Source of the DNA: JAJCZZ01 sp964569085
GTDB lineage: Bacteria; Gemmatimonadota; Gemmatimonadetes; Longimicrobiales; Gaopeijiaceae
Direction of reading: 5' to 3'
NCBI GenBank assembly: GCA_964569085.1
Contig: CAZMTA010000004.1
Span: 1 to 64,000, forward strand
DNA length: 64,000 nucleotides
Shown here: in pieces, positions 45,400 to 53,846 of the stretch
Position numbering within the stretch: position 1 is the stretch's first letter
Layout: the number at the start of each line of letters is the position of its first letter
Program-made: the position numbers and the translations under genes
Notes under the pieces: generated by a model
What the model was told of the DNA's origin: nothing
Seen by the model: only the letters and a program-made list of their open reading frames with translations
Database searches by the model: none

Positions 45400-46389
45400 T
45401 CAGGCCTCCGCCTCCTCGGTGAGGAGCGCGGCCCACTGGTCCAGCTCCCGGTCGTGGCTCCGGATGACCTCCCTGCCCAGGAGCTTGAGGACCCGCAGGT
45501 TGGTGGCCCGGGTGTCGTCCATCTCGTCGTTCCCCTCGTGGAGCGCCGTCTGGACGCGGAGGTAGCGATCGGGCCCGGCCAGGGCGCCCAGCAGGGATGC
45601 GACCTGGTACGCCACCGTGTCGTTCACCCCGTCGAAGACGACGCTGAGGAGAGGCTGGGCCCACTCCGCCAGCCCCCACCCCTCCGCCTCCTGCTGGAGG
45701 ATGGGGCGGGTCATCTCGCCGGTCCCCAGGGAGAGGAGAGCCAGGCCGCCCCCCTGGGCCTGCTCGAACTCGCAGAGAGCCTCCACCAGGGCGCAGGCGG
45801 CGGGGTTGTTGGCGAAGACCCCGCCGTCCACCAGCGACACGGGATCGGCCTCGGGACGGACCCGCACGTAGGCGGGCTCGAAGTACGTCGGCGCGGCGGA
45901 GGTGGCCCGGGCGGCGTCGCGCATGAGGTAGTCCCGGGTCGGATCCGTCCGGGCCTTGTGGCTCTTGAAGAAGTGGGGCCCCCGGATCTCGATGTCGTAG
46001 GCCGTCACCAGGACCGGGGTGAGCGCCTCGGAGATCCGGAGGTCGCCGAAGCGCTCCCGCAGGACGCTCTCGATCCCCGCCGCCGGGTACTTCTCCTCCA
46101 GGAGGTTGCCCAACGCCAGGGTCCGGTGCCACGGCGAGCGGCTGAAGATCCGCGCCCCCTCGTCCTCGTACAGGTCGACGAGGTCCTGGGCGGTGAAGCG
46201 CGCCGCGGTCTCGTCCTCCTCGCCGGGGGCGGTGAGCCCCAGGGCCAGGATCCCCCCGGTGGAGGTGCCGGCCACCAGCCGGAAGAGCTCGTGGACCGCC
46301 CGGCCGGTCCGACGCTCGAGCTCGGCCAGGACCATGGCGGGGATGATGCCGCGGATGCCGCCGCCGTCGATGGAGAGGATGGGGAACAT
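45400..46389 (-). CDS. Patatin-like phospholipase
   Basis: Protein of 329 residues with no signal peptide. The oxyanion hole is DGGGIRG near residue 8, the nucleophile Ser lies in GTSTG, and the catalytic Asp in VDGGVFANNP, giving the Ser-Asp dyad of patatin/cPLA2 lipases. It releases fatty acids from phospholipids or other acyl lipids. It ends a minus-strand operon with two di-haem cytochromes, an unknown protein and an alpha-dioxygenase-like enzyme, 26 bp after the preceding gene. It may supply their fatty-acid substrate. Confidence 0.9.
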   Translation of the reverse strand: MFPILSIDGGGIRGIIPAMVLAELERRTGRAVHELFRLVAGTSTGGILALGLTAPGEEDETAARFTAQDLVDLYEDEGARIFSRSPWHRTLALGNLLEEKYPAAGIESVLRERFGDLRISEALTPVLVTAYDIEIRGPHFFKSHKARTDPTRDYLMRDAARATSAAPTYFEPAYVRVRPEADPVSLVDGGVFANNPAACALVEALCEFEQAQGGGLALLSLGTGEMTRPILQQEAEGWGLAEWAQPLLSVVFDGVNDTVAYQVASLLGALAGPDRYLRVQTALHEGNDEMDDTRATNLRVLKLLGREVIRSHDRELDQWAALLTEEAEA

Positions 46390-46415
46390 GATGGGCAGGG
46401 GGTCGGAGGGAGGGA

Positions 46416-47993
46416 TCAGAGGGTCTTCAGGTACTCGACCAGGGCGCGCTTGGCGTCGGCGTCGAGCTCGGTGCCCCAGAGGTGGCCGCCGTTCCCGTTC
46501 CCGCGCTCGGTGGTGTCGTACCGCCACCCCACGTGGTCGGGCATGCAGCCTGCGCGCAACCCGTCGTCGGGGGTCACGGGGGACTCGGCCGCGCCGGCGC
46601 ACCGGGTGGACACGAAGCCCAGGTGGGTCCGGTCCAGGACGTCGTAGCCCCGGTGGAACGATACGGGGCGCCGGGAGGGCGGCTCCAGCAGGGCCCGCAC
46701 CGTCGGCACGGACCCGTTGTGCAGGTAGGGCCCGCGCAGCCAGAGGCCGGTGAGCCCCACCGCCACGTAGCCTTCGATCTCGGGCTTGCCCATGGGCGTG
46801 CGGCCGAGCCCCGCGCCGGCGCGGACGGCCCGGTTGGCGCTGTCCGCCGCTTCCAGGGTCCAGGCCCGGGCCCGCTCCGGATCCGTGCCCACCTCCTCCA
46901 GGGGGATCACCGTGCCCATCCGGTTGTCCCGCCCCGGCGCGTGGCAGCCGGCGCAGGTGGCCTCGTAGACGGCCTCGCCCCGCGCGGCCAGGGCTTCGTC
47001 CACCGGGAGGGGCCAGGGGGGCGGACGCAGCGCCCGGAGCCACGCCTCCAGCTCCGCCACGCGCTCCCGGAAGGCGGGGGTGTTGCGGGCCTGGACGCCC
47101 AGCGCGGAATCGATGATGACCGAGCGGATCGAGGTGGTGGCCCCGTCCAGGTTCATGAGCATGAGCCGGTCGGCGGGGACGTCCAGGGTGGACCAGTCGG
47201 CGGTGAGGGCGTGGTCGTCCGCCGGCCAGACGCGCCCCTCCTGCACCCGGTCCTCCAGCGCCCAGATCGCCGGGAAGTCGGTGTTGTCCACCGACTCGTC
47301 CGCCGGGAGCCCCAGGAAGTTGAACTTGGTCAGGTTCATGGGCGGGTCGCGCCCGGGGCCCCAGTGAGGCCGGTCGTCGGCCCACGCGAAGCCCTCGCCC
47401 TGCTCCCGGAGCTGCTTCCGGGTCAGCGGGATGTAGAGGTACTTGTAGAGGAGGCGGTCCGTGAAGCTCAGCGGGTACGCCATGTCGATCTGGGTCAGGA
47501 TCGTCTCCGCCCCGAAGCGCGAGTCGTCCGCCGCCCGGGAGAAGAAGCCCAGCAGACCCTGGATGTCGGCGGTGTGGCTCCCGCCTCCGGCCACCACCGT
47601 GGGGGTCTCGGCGGCCTCGGTGCGATACCGGGTGACGTGGCAGAGGGCGCAGTTGAAGCCCACCCGGTCGAAGCCCACCCGCTTCTTGGAGAAGCCCACC
47701 GGGAGCTCCCGTCCCTCCTCCCAGGGGAGCCCGAGGGACGCGTAGCCGCCGGGCCCCGGAAGGAGGTCGTCGAAGATCCGGGGAAGCACGACCACGATCC
47801 AGTACGGGATGCCCGCCTGGGCCTCCGCCCCCACCGAGCCGTAGAGGAACTCGGCCTCGGGGTCCTCGGTGATCCACGCCGCCTGGGGCGCCTCCCGGAA
47901 GAAGGTGTCCCACACGAACCACCCCGCCGGGATGGCCAGGAGGACGAGCACCACCAGGATCCGCTTGGTCCAGCGCCACAGGGTCCGCTTCAC
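46416..47993 (-). CDS. Di-haem cytochrome c peroxidase/RoxA-like protein (paralogue 1)
   Basis: Protein of 525 residues with an uncleaved-looking N-terminal helix (about 10-30). Haem motifs are CALCH from C115 and CAGCH from C347. Downstream are GLWLRGPYLHNGSVPTVRALL and, at the end, GNGNGGHLWGTEL...LVEYLKTL, both shared with the next gene. The layout matches the di-haem peroxidase superfamily that includes rubber oxygenase RoxA and the oleate diol-synthase enzymes of Pseudomonas. The reaction is not known. It starts with GTG, 13 bp after its paralogue. Confidence 0.78.
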   Translation of the reverse strand: MKRTLWRWTKRILVVLVLLAIPAGWFVWDTFFREAPQAAWITEDPEAEFLYGSVGAEAQAGIPYWIVVVLPRIFDDLLPGPGGYASLGLPWEEGRELPVGFSKKRVGFDRVGFNCALCHVTRYRTEAAETPTVVAGGGSHTADIQGLLGFFSRAADDSRFGAETILTQIDMAYPLSFTDRLLYKYLYIPLTRKQLREQGEGFAWADDRPHWGPGRDPPMNLTKFNFLGLPADESVDNTDFPAIWALEDRVQEGRVWPADDHALTADWSTLDVPADRLMLMNLDGATTSIRSVIIDSALGVQARNTPAFRERVAELEAWLRALRPPPWPLPVDEALAARGEAVYEATCAGCHAPGRDNRMGTVIPLEEVGTDPERARAWTLEAADSANRAVRAGAGLGRTPMGKPEIEGYVAVGLTGLWLRGPYLHNGSVPTVRALLEPPSRRPVSFHRGYDVLDRTHLGFVSTRCAGAAESPVTPDDGLRAGCMPDHVGWRYDTTERGNGNGGHLWGTELDADAKRALVEYLKTL

Positions 47994-48006
47994 CGGCGCG
48001 CCTCCC

Positions 48007-49620
48007 TCAGAAGGTCTTGAGGTACTCGAGGAGCGCCCGCTTGGCCCCGGGAGCCAGCTCGGTGCCCCAGAGGTGGCCCCCGTTCCCGTTGCCGGGGAGG
48101 CCCGTGTCCAGGCGCCACCCCTCCGCTTCGGCGCCGGGGCCGGAGCTCACGAAGCCGCCCCGCTCCCAGTCGTAGACCGGGTAGCCGATCCAGAAGACGT
48201 CGGGACGGGCGTCCGGGGGCTCCAGGAGGTCGGCGAGGGTGGGGACGGAGCCGTTGTGCAGGTAGGGCGCCCGAAGCCACAGCCCGTCCAGCGGGACGTT
48301 GGCGTAGCCCCGGGTCTTCCTGAAGTTGGAGAAGCGGGCGGGCCAGCAGTCCTCCCGGGGCGCGTCGGGGGCCGCGCACGCCTCCTCGTCGGCGGGGAAG
48401 CCGGCGTAGAGGGTGTTCTGGGCGGCGGCCAGCTCCGGCGTGTAGGAATCCAGGCGGGCCCGGTCGGTGCCCACCTCCTCCCACGGCGTGACCGTCCCCA
48501 CCCGGCTCCCGTCTCCGGGGGTGCGGAAGGGGGGCGTGGGGTTGCCGTGGCAGACGCGGCACTCGGCGTCGTAGATCCCCCGGCCCTCGTCGGCCAGCGC
48601 CGCGTCCAGGCGCTCCTCCGGGAAGGCGGGGGGACGGGCGTCCCACAGCCAGTCCGCGATGCGCAGCAGGCTCTCCCGGTCCAGGGTGGTGGGGGTGGCC
48701 CCGGTGCCGAAGCCGGCGCTCAGGTTCCGCTCGTCCACCCGGGTGTTGTTGCCGTCCCAGTGGAGCTGCATCCCCTCCTTGGCGCCCTGGCTCCACACCG
48801 CCGGGAAGTCGGCGATCCCCACCTTCTCCACCGCCGGAGCCCGCTCCATGGGAAAGCCCAGCAGCGCCTTGGGCGGGTTGAAGGTGTCCACCCGCCCGGG
48901 GCCCCACGCCCCCAGGTCCACGAACTGGAGCCGGGACGTGAGGGTCAGGAGCTGGTCCCGCATGAGGGTGATGCCCGCCATGCGGAAGACGAGCCGGTCC
49001 ACCGGGTTGAGGGGGTCGGGCCGGTAGCGGTCGTCGTCGTCCGTCTTCGCCCGCTCCTCCTGGAGCGCCTCCAGCTCCTCGATGGCCGGGAACATGCGGC
49101 TCGAGCGGAACTTCCAGCTCGTCGCCGAGCGGAAGAGGAAGGTCCCCAGCGAGCCCAGGTCGAAGGTGTTGGCCGGCATGCCCAGCACGTGACGGTCCGG
49201 CGCGCCCGGGGCCTCCCGGATCACCCCGGTGTGGCAGACCGAGCAGGTGAAGTAGACCCGGTCGATCCCCTGGACCCGGCGCATGGACATCCCCACCGGC
49301 AGGTCCAGCCGGGGATCGGCGTCGTCCGAGTAGATCATCCCGAAGGCGGCGTAGCCCCGACCCGGCGTGGAGTCGGGGAGGTTCTCGGGGAAGAGCTCCG
49401 GGAGCGCCACCCAGACCCAGTACGGGATCCCGAAGCCGAACTGCTTGCCGAAGCCCCGCTCGCCGCCGGTGGAGCCGTACCGGAAGTGGTCCGCGTCGCT
49501 CTCCCACGTCACCGGCTCGTCGTCGGTGAGTCGCGCGGCCAGGTACGCGCCCCCGCCCAGGACGACCAGGAGGACCACGCCCCCGACGACGGCCAGCCCG
49601 GTGCGGAGCGCGGACGTCAT
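48007..49620 (-). CDS. Di-haem cytochrome c peroxidase/RoxA-like protein (paralogue 2)
   Basis: Protein of 537 residues with an N-terminal membrane helix (about 7-29). Haem motifs are CSVCH from C126 and CRVCH from C354. It shares with the neighbour YGSTGGE, GIPYWVWVALP, the PVGMS region, LDGLWLRAPYLHNGSVPTLADLLEPP and GNGNGGHLWGTEL. The pair probably arose by tandem duplication. The start overlaps the stop of the 153-residue gene (ATGA). A role in peroxide reduction or fatty-acid oxygenation is inferred from family and context. Confidence 0.78.
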   Translation of the reverse strand: MTSALRTGLAVVGGVVLLVVLGGGAYLAARLTDDEPVTWESDADHFRYGSTGGERGFGKQFGFGIPYWVWVALPELFPENLPDSTPGRGYAAFGMIYSDDADPRLDLPVGMSMRRVQGIDRVYFTCSVCHTGVIREAPGAPDRHVLGMPANTFDLGSLGTFLFRSATSWKFRSSRMFPAIEELEALQEERAKTDDDDRYRPDPLNPVDRLVFRMAGITLMRDQLLTLTSRLQFVDLGAWGPGRVDTFNPPKALLGFPMERAPAVEKVGIADFPAVWSQGAKEGMQLHWDGNNTRVDERNLSAGFGTGATPTTLDRESLLRIADWLWDARPPAFPEERLDAALADEGRGIYDAECRVCHGNPTPPFRTPGDGSRVGTVTPWEEVGTDRARLDSYTPELAAAQNTLYAGFPADEEACAAPDAPREDCWPARFSNFRKTRGYANVPLDGLWLRAPYLHNGSVPTLADLLEPPDARPDVFWIGYPVYDWERGGFVSSGPGAEAEGWRLDTGLPGNGNGGHLWGTELAPGAKRALLEYLKTF

Positions 49621-50078
49621 GCCTGGGCCGGGCTCCCGGCGGGGAACTCGAGCATGAAGAGGATCAGCCGGCGCTTCCCCCAGAAGACCTGGCCCAGCCA
49701 CAGGCCCGGGCCCACCTGGCGGATCTCGTCCCGGATGGCCCGCACGAGCAGGGAGCTCCGGGAGTAGTCCAGGATCACCGCCTCCCCCTCGGAGAACCAG
49801 CTCGCGTCGGGGTAGACCTCGGCCTGGAAGAGCTCCAGGGACAGCGGGCTGATGAGGTTCTTGAGCGTGCTCCGCTCGCCGTCCCGGCGGAAGCGCTTGC
49901 CCCGCCACACCAGGAGGCGCACGAGGCCCCGGAGCACCGGGTCGGCCAGCGTGCCCGGGAGGATCAGCGCGGTCCCCCGGGACGGGCCCTCGGGCACCCG
50001 CCCCGCCGGGCTCCGGCGGAAGAGGGCGTCCAGCTCCTCGCGCGACATCTGTCGCAGATCCTGGGCCGTGGGGCTCAT
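49617..50078 (-). CDS. Conserved-looking 153-residue protein of unknown function
   Basis: No signal peptide or membrane helix. A helical start (MSREELDALFRRSPAGRVP) is followed by a beta-rich domain with GRGTALILPGTL-type and LGQVFWGKRRLILFMLEF segments. The alternating aromatic/basic strands suggest a small lipocalin- or calycin-like barrel, but no family is firmly recognised. It overlaps both neighbours by ATGA, between the alpha-dioxygenase-like and di-haem genes. It could bind a fatty acid or the oxygenated product; this is a guess from context. Confidence 0.6.
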   Translation of the reverse strand: MSPTAQDLRQMSREELDALFRRSPAGRVPEGPSRGTALILPGTLADPVLRGLVRLLVWRGKRFRRDGERSTLKNLISPLSLELFQAEVYPDASWFSEGEAVILDYSRSSLLVRAIRDEIRQVGPGLWLGQVFWGKRRLILFMLEFPAGSPAQA

Positions 50079-53000
50079 GGGGCCTCCGTGCAGGAGAGGG
50101 GGCCGTCCTCCCATCCCTGGAAGGCCGGGTCCGACTCGGCCCCCTCCCGGGGGACCCAGTCGAGGCAGTAGTAGTCGCCCCGGTCCCGCGCCCACGGATC
50201 GAAGACGTTCACCACGTGGGCGAGCTCGTCCCGCAGCTCGGGCACGGTCCGGAGGAGGACCCGCTTCATGGGGGAGACCTCCTGGCGATGGCCGTTGGGC
50301 TCCCCGGCCTCGAAGACCTTCCCGTCGGGGCCGTTGTCCATCACCCATCGCCAGCCCAGCGTCGTGTAGAGCTCGGGCCGGAAGCTCGAGGTGAAGAACC
50401 GGTCGCTGAAGAGCCGCCGGGAGGCGTTGATGATGAAGACCTGGAACTGGGTCTCGGAGATGGCGAAGCCGTGGGGACGCTGGGCCGGCTCCTCGGCCAG
50501 CCACCCCACCACCGCGTCCACGTCCTCGACGTTGTCCACCTCGGTGGCGTGGGGGAATCCGAGGCAGTCGGTCACGGGCCGGCCGTCCAGGCGCTGCGCC
50601 TCGGAGATGATCTTCTCCTCGTCGCACACGTGGGTGCCGTAGATCTCGCGCAGCTCCGGACCCAGCTCGGGACCCGCCAGCTCCTCGAAGGTGCGGAAGT
50701 GGCGCAGGCCGTACTGGCGGCGGAACTCGTTGAAGCGGGGCACGCCCCGCTCCCGGTCCCGGAGGATGTCCAGCGCCGCCACGTCGATGCGGCCCGTCGC
50801 GCTCTCCAGGCGCGGGATCTCGATGTTCTGGAGGAAGCGGGGGTGGTTGCGGAGCCCCAGGAGTCCGAGGCGCTGGCGGCCCATGCTCAGGGCCCAGTTG
50901 GCCACCCCGCGCTCCCGCATGGCCTCGGTGGCGCCCCGGCGCACGGTCTCCACCACCGGGATCCGGGTGCGGATCCGGTTCGGGTCGGCCTCGACCTCGC
51001 GGTACTCGATGAGGTCCGGGACGAGGGGGTGGAGGCGGTAGACCGTGACGAACTCCTCGGGGAAGTTGAAGGGCGAGCCGAAGTGGCTCACGCCGCGGTT
51101 GAGGTCCACCGGATCGTCGACGCTCCAGTCCGGATCGCCCATGCGGCTTCCCATCCCCACGATCCCCGACCCCGACGCGAAGAGCGACACCAGGAGGTTG
51201 GACTTCCCCGGATCCCGGGACTCGGCCAGCCCCTCCCGGATCCGCTCCGCGATCCCCGAAAGGCTCGACCCCTCCTCGAAGAGACCGGTCCAGTTGGCGT
51301 TCATGGCCCGGTAGAGCGGGTCGTTGTAGAGGAGCTGGGTCGTCCACTCGATGGTGTGGATCTTGGCGATCTCCGCGGACACCACGAGGCGGGCGGCCTG
51401 GAAGAGCTCCTCGTCGGTGACCTCGGCGTATGGCACCGGGGTCCGGGCGGCCCCGGGGCGGCGCAGCCCCGAGTCGTGGTCCGGGACGGCGCGCACCGAG
51501 TCCCGGAACGCCTCCACGAAGGCGTTGTGCTCCCGGACGAAGACGTTGTGGTAGAAGCTCAGGCCGATGTTGAAGTTGTCGGGGAAGGCGACGGCCTCCT
51601 GTCCCCGCCACATGGGGAGCCCCGGATCGTCGTCGGCGAGGAGGGGCAGGTACCCGGCGTCCTCGCCGGGGCGCGCCCGGACGGTGAGCAGGCGCGCGCC
51701 GTCCTCCGGATCCCGCTTCACCCGCTGGGCCGAGCGCTCGTCGTAGCCGTAGATCTGGGAGGCGTCCCACCACGCCGTGACGTGGTTGCGCGTGGTCCGG
51801 TAGGCCCGGCCCAGACGCTCTCGGTCCCCCTGCCGGAACGTCGGGGGCGAGTCCTCGTCGGCCATCCGCGCCCGGTCGATCCGGTCCCCGGGACGGCAGC
51901 CCTCGGCCTGGGCCTCGGGGCTCCGGCACCCCACCTCCATCCAATCGCCCGGCCGGTTCGTACCCTCCTCGAGGTGGGAGAACCAGTCGTGGGTCATGAA
52001 CTGGATCCAGAAGGCCGCGAGGACGTTGAAGAAGGGCGCCGCCGTGTAGTCGCAGCGTGCGTCCTCCTGCCGGCCCGGGATCCCGGCGCCGTCGTTGCAC
52101 CGGTCCGGCTCGGCCTGGGGGCGGGTGAAAAGGCGGCGGCTGAGGAGCTGGGGGTCGGGGGTCAGGAGGTCGATGCGGTCCCCGTGGCGGGCGCGCACCA
52201 TGCGGCGCCCGGGGAGGGCGTCGGTGGCCGAATCCCGTAGGGTCGGGAAGGTGGTCTCGAACTCGACGTTGCGGGCGAAGAGCATGCCCGTGGCGCCCAT
52301 GGCCGGGTTCATGACGTCGTTGCAGACGCCGTCCAGGGTGCGGGCGCGGACCAGCGCGCCCCGGCACACCTGCTCGCCGTCGCCGCCCACCGCGTCGTAG
52401 CTCGGGTGCTCCGGCGGGAGGCGCATGGCCTGGGGCCACCAGCGCAGGGAGGGCCCGGGCTCACCGCCCCGGCCCAGGGCGTAGGTGGGGAAGGTGCCGG
52501 CGTTGTCGAAGAGGTTGAACTCGATGAGCTCCAGGCGCTGGTACTCCAGGTCCATGAGGGCCCCGTCCAGGCCTCGCCCGTTGCGCTGCAGGCGGGGGGG
52601 GAGCACGGGGTCGAGCCAGGTGGAGGAGAGGGACGTGGCGTCGCCCGTGCCGTAGTAGTTGCGCCAGTCCACCCACGGCTTGGCCCGGGCCTCCACCGCG
52701 GTCTCGGGGCCCCGGCAGCGGGCGGCGGGCACGCCGACCTTGCCCAGGAAGCGGTCGCCCCGCTCCGCGGCCACGGCCCGGAGGCCGCCGCCCACCAGGT
52801 CGAAGCAGGCCTCCACCGAGGCGCCGTAGCTCACCCACGCCGCCAGGACGACGGCGGGGACCGCCACGCCCATGCCGAACACCAGGCGACGGGTGAGGAG
52901 GAAGTCCAGCGCCGACTCGCCGGTGGGCTCGGGGGTGGCCGGCGCGGTCCACAGCGCCCCGCCCCAGGCCACGAGCCCGGCGCAGAAGAGGGCGCCGCCC

Positions 53001-53551
53001 AGGACCGAGGCGGCCCAGGGCACCGGGCCCACGGGCTCGGTCGGGAGGTTCGTGGCCACCACGCCCAGCGCCACCAGGACGCTTCCGCCCCGGGGGAGGA
53101 GGTCCGCCCGGAAGGCCACCACGGCCATCCAGACGAAGCCGATCACCAGGAAGACCCGCGCCGCCAGGATGGGCCCCAGCGCCAGGGGATGGGTGAACAT
53201 GGCGCCGCCGCTGGCCACGAAGGTCGGGGCCTCGGCCGCCACCGCCGGCCAGAGGAAGGCGCTGGTCATGCCCGTGCCCACGAAGAGGGCCGTGCCCAGG
53301 AGGGCGAGGCCGAAGCCCACGAGCCCCGGCACGCCCGTGCGCTCCCGGTCCCGGGCCCACACGCCCATGACGCCCGGCATGAGGAGGAGCGCGCCCATCA
53401 GGTGGAGGAGGTGGGCCGTGATCCACCGGGGCGTGGTGGCGACGTCTCCGACGCGCTCCGCCCACGGGTGGAGGAACATGTACCCCGCGACGGCCAGGCC
53501 GCCCAGGGCCAGGAGAACGCCGCTCGCTCGGATGAGCTTCCGTTCGGACAT
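50075..53551 (-). CDS. Membrane-anchored alpha-dioxygenase/cyclooxygenase-like haem enzyme
   Basis: Protein of 1158 residues. The first 260 residues hold about six or seven hydrophobic helices. The rest matches the animal haem peroxidase superfamily and best fits plant fatty-acid alpha-dioxygenase. FWIQFMTHDWFSH gives distal H521, and VYRLHPLVPD gives Tyr838 and proximal H841 (Tyr-x-x-His, as Y385/H388 of COX and Y386/H389 of alpha-DOX). KIHTIEWT has H732 and T737, spaced like the carboxylate-binding His311/Thr316 of rice alpha-DOX. NFNIGLSFYHNVFVREHN and the C-terminal RFFTSSF are also family-like. It opens the five-gene operon. Confidence 0.83.
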   Translation of the reverse strand: MSERKLIRASGVLLALGGLAVAGYMFLHPWAERVGDVATTPRWITAHLLHLMGALLLMPGVMGVWARDRERTGVPGLVGFGLALLGTALFVGTGMTSAFLWPAVAAEAPTFVASGGAMFTHPLALGPILAARVFLVIGFVWMAVVAFRADLLPRGGSVLVALGVVATNLPTEPVGPVPWAASVLGGALFCAGLVAWGGALWTAPATPEPTGESALDFLLTRRLVFGMGVAVPAVVLAAWVSYGASVEACFDLVGGGLRAVAAERGDRFLGKVGVPAARCRGPETAVEARAKPWVDWRNYYGTGDATSLSSTWLDPVLPPRLQRNGRGLDGALMDLEYQRLELIEFNLFDNAGTFPTYALGRGGEPGPSLRWWPQAMRLPPEHPSYDAVGGDGEQVCRGALVRARTLDGVCNDVMNPAMGATGMLFARNVEFETTFPTLRDSATDALPGRRMVRARHGDRIDLLTPDPQLLSRRLFTRPQAEPDRCNDGAGIPGRQEDARCDYTAAPFFNVLAAFWIQFMTHDWFSHLEEGTNRPGDWMEVGCRSPEAQAEGCRPGDRIDRARMADEDSPPTFRQGDRERLGRAYRTTRNHVTAWWDASQIYGYDERSAQRVKRDPEDGARLLTVRARPGEDAGYLPLLADDDPGLPMWRGQEAVAFPDNFNIGLSFYHNVFVREHNAFVEAFRDSVRAVPDHDSGLRRPGAARTPVPYAEVTDEELFQAARLVVSAEIAKIHTIEWTTQLLYNDPLYRAMNANWTGLFEEGSSLSGIAERIREGLAESRDPGKSNLLVSLFASGSGIVGMGSRMGDPDWSVDDPVDLNRGVSHFGSPFNFPEEFVTVYRLHPLVPDLIEYREVEADPNRIRTRIPVVETVRRGATEAMRERGVANWALSMGRQRLGLLGLRNHPRFLQNIEIPRLESATGRIDVAALDILRDRERGVPRFNEFRRQYGLRHFRTFEELAGPELGPELREIYGTHVCDEEKIISEAQRLDGRPVTDCLGFPHATEVDNVEDVDAVVGWLAEEPAQRPHGFAISETQFQVFIINASRRLFSDRFFTSSFRPELYTTLGWRWVMDNGPDGKVFEAGEPNGHRQEVSPMKRVLLRTVPELRDELAHVVNVFDPWARDRGDYYCLDWVPREGAESDPAFQGWEDGPLSCTEAP

Positions 53552-53846
53552 GGGTGCTCCGTGGCTCGGGGTCCGTCCCGCCCGGGGCCCCCGCCCGGGC
53601 TCGTCCGGCGGACCGCCTGAGGGGCCAACCTCCGGCGCCGGTGGCTCCGCAGCGTCTCCGCACCGTCCCCGCGATGTCTCGGACCGCGGGGGGGCGCGGC
53701 GTTCCGGGGCGCCCGCCCGGGTCGTCGCGGGGCCGCCGGCTCTGGCGCGCCCGGCCGGCCCTCCCCGATCTTGACGGTCCGTCCCCACCGGACGGCCGGC
53801 GGCCCGGGTCGGGTCGCCCACGTCGGACCACGCCCCGGAGAACCCC

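Noticed and set aside
53552..53846. TTGACG at 53771 as promoter of the M20 gene
   Set aside because: No AT-rich -10 at 15-19 bp; the region is almost pure GC.
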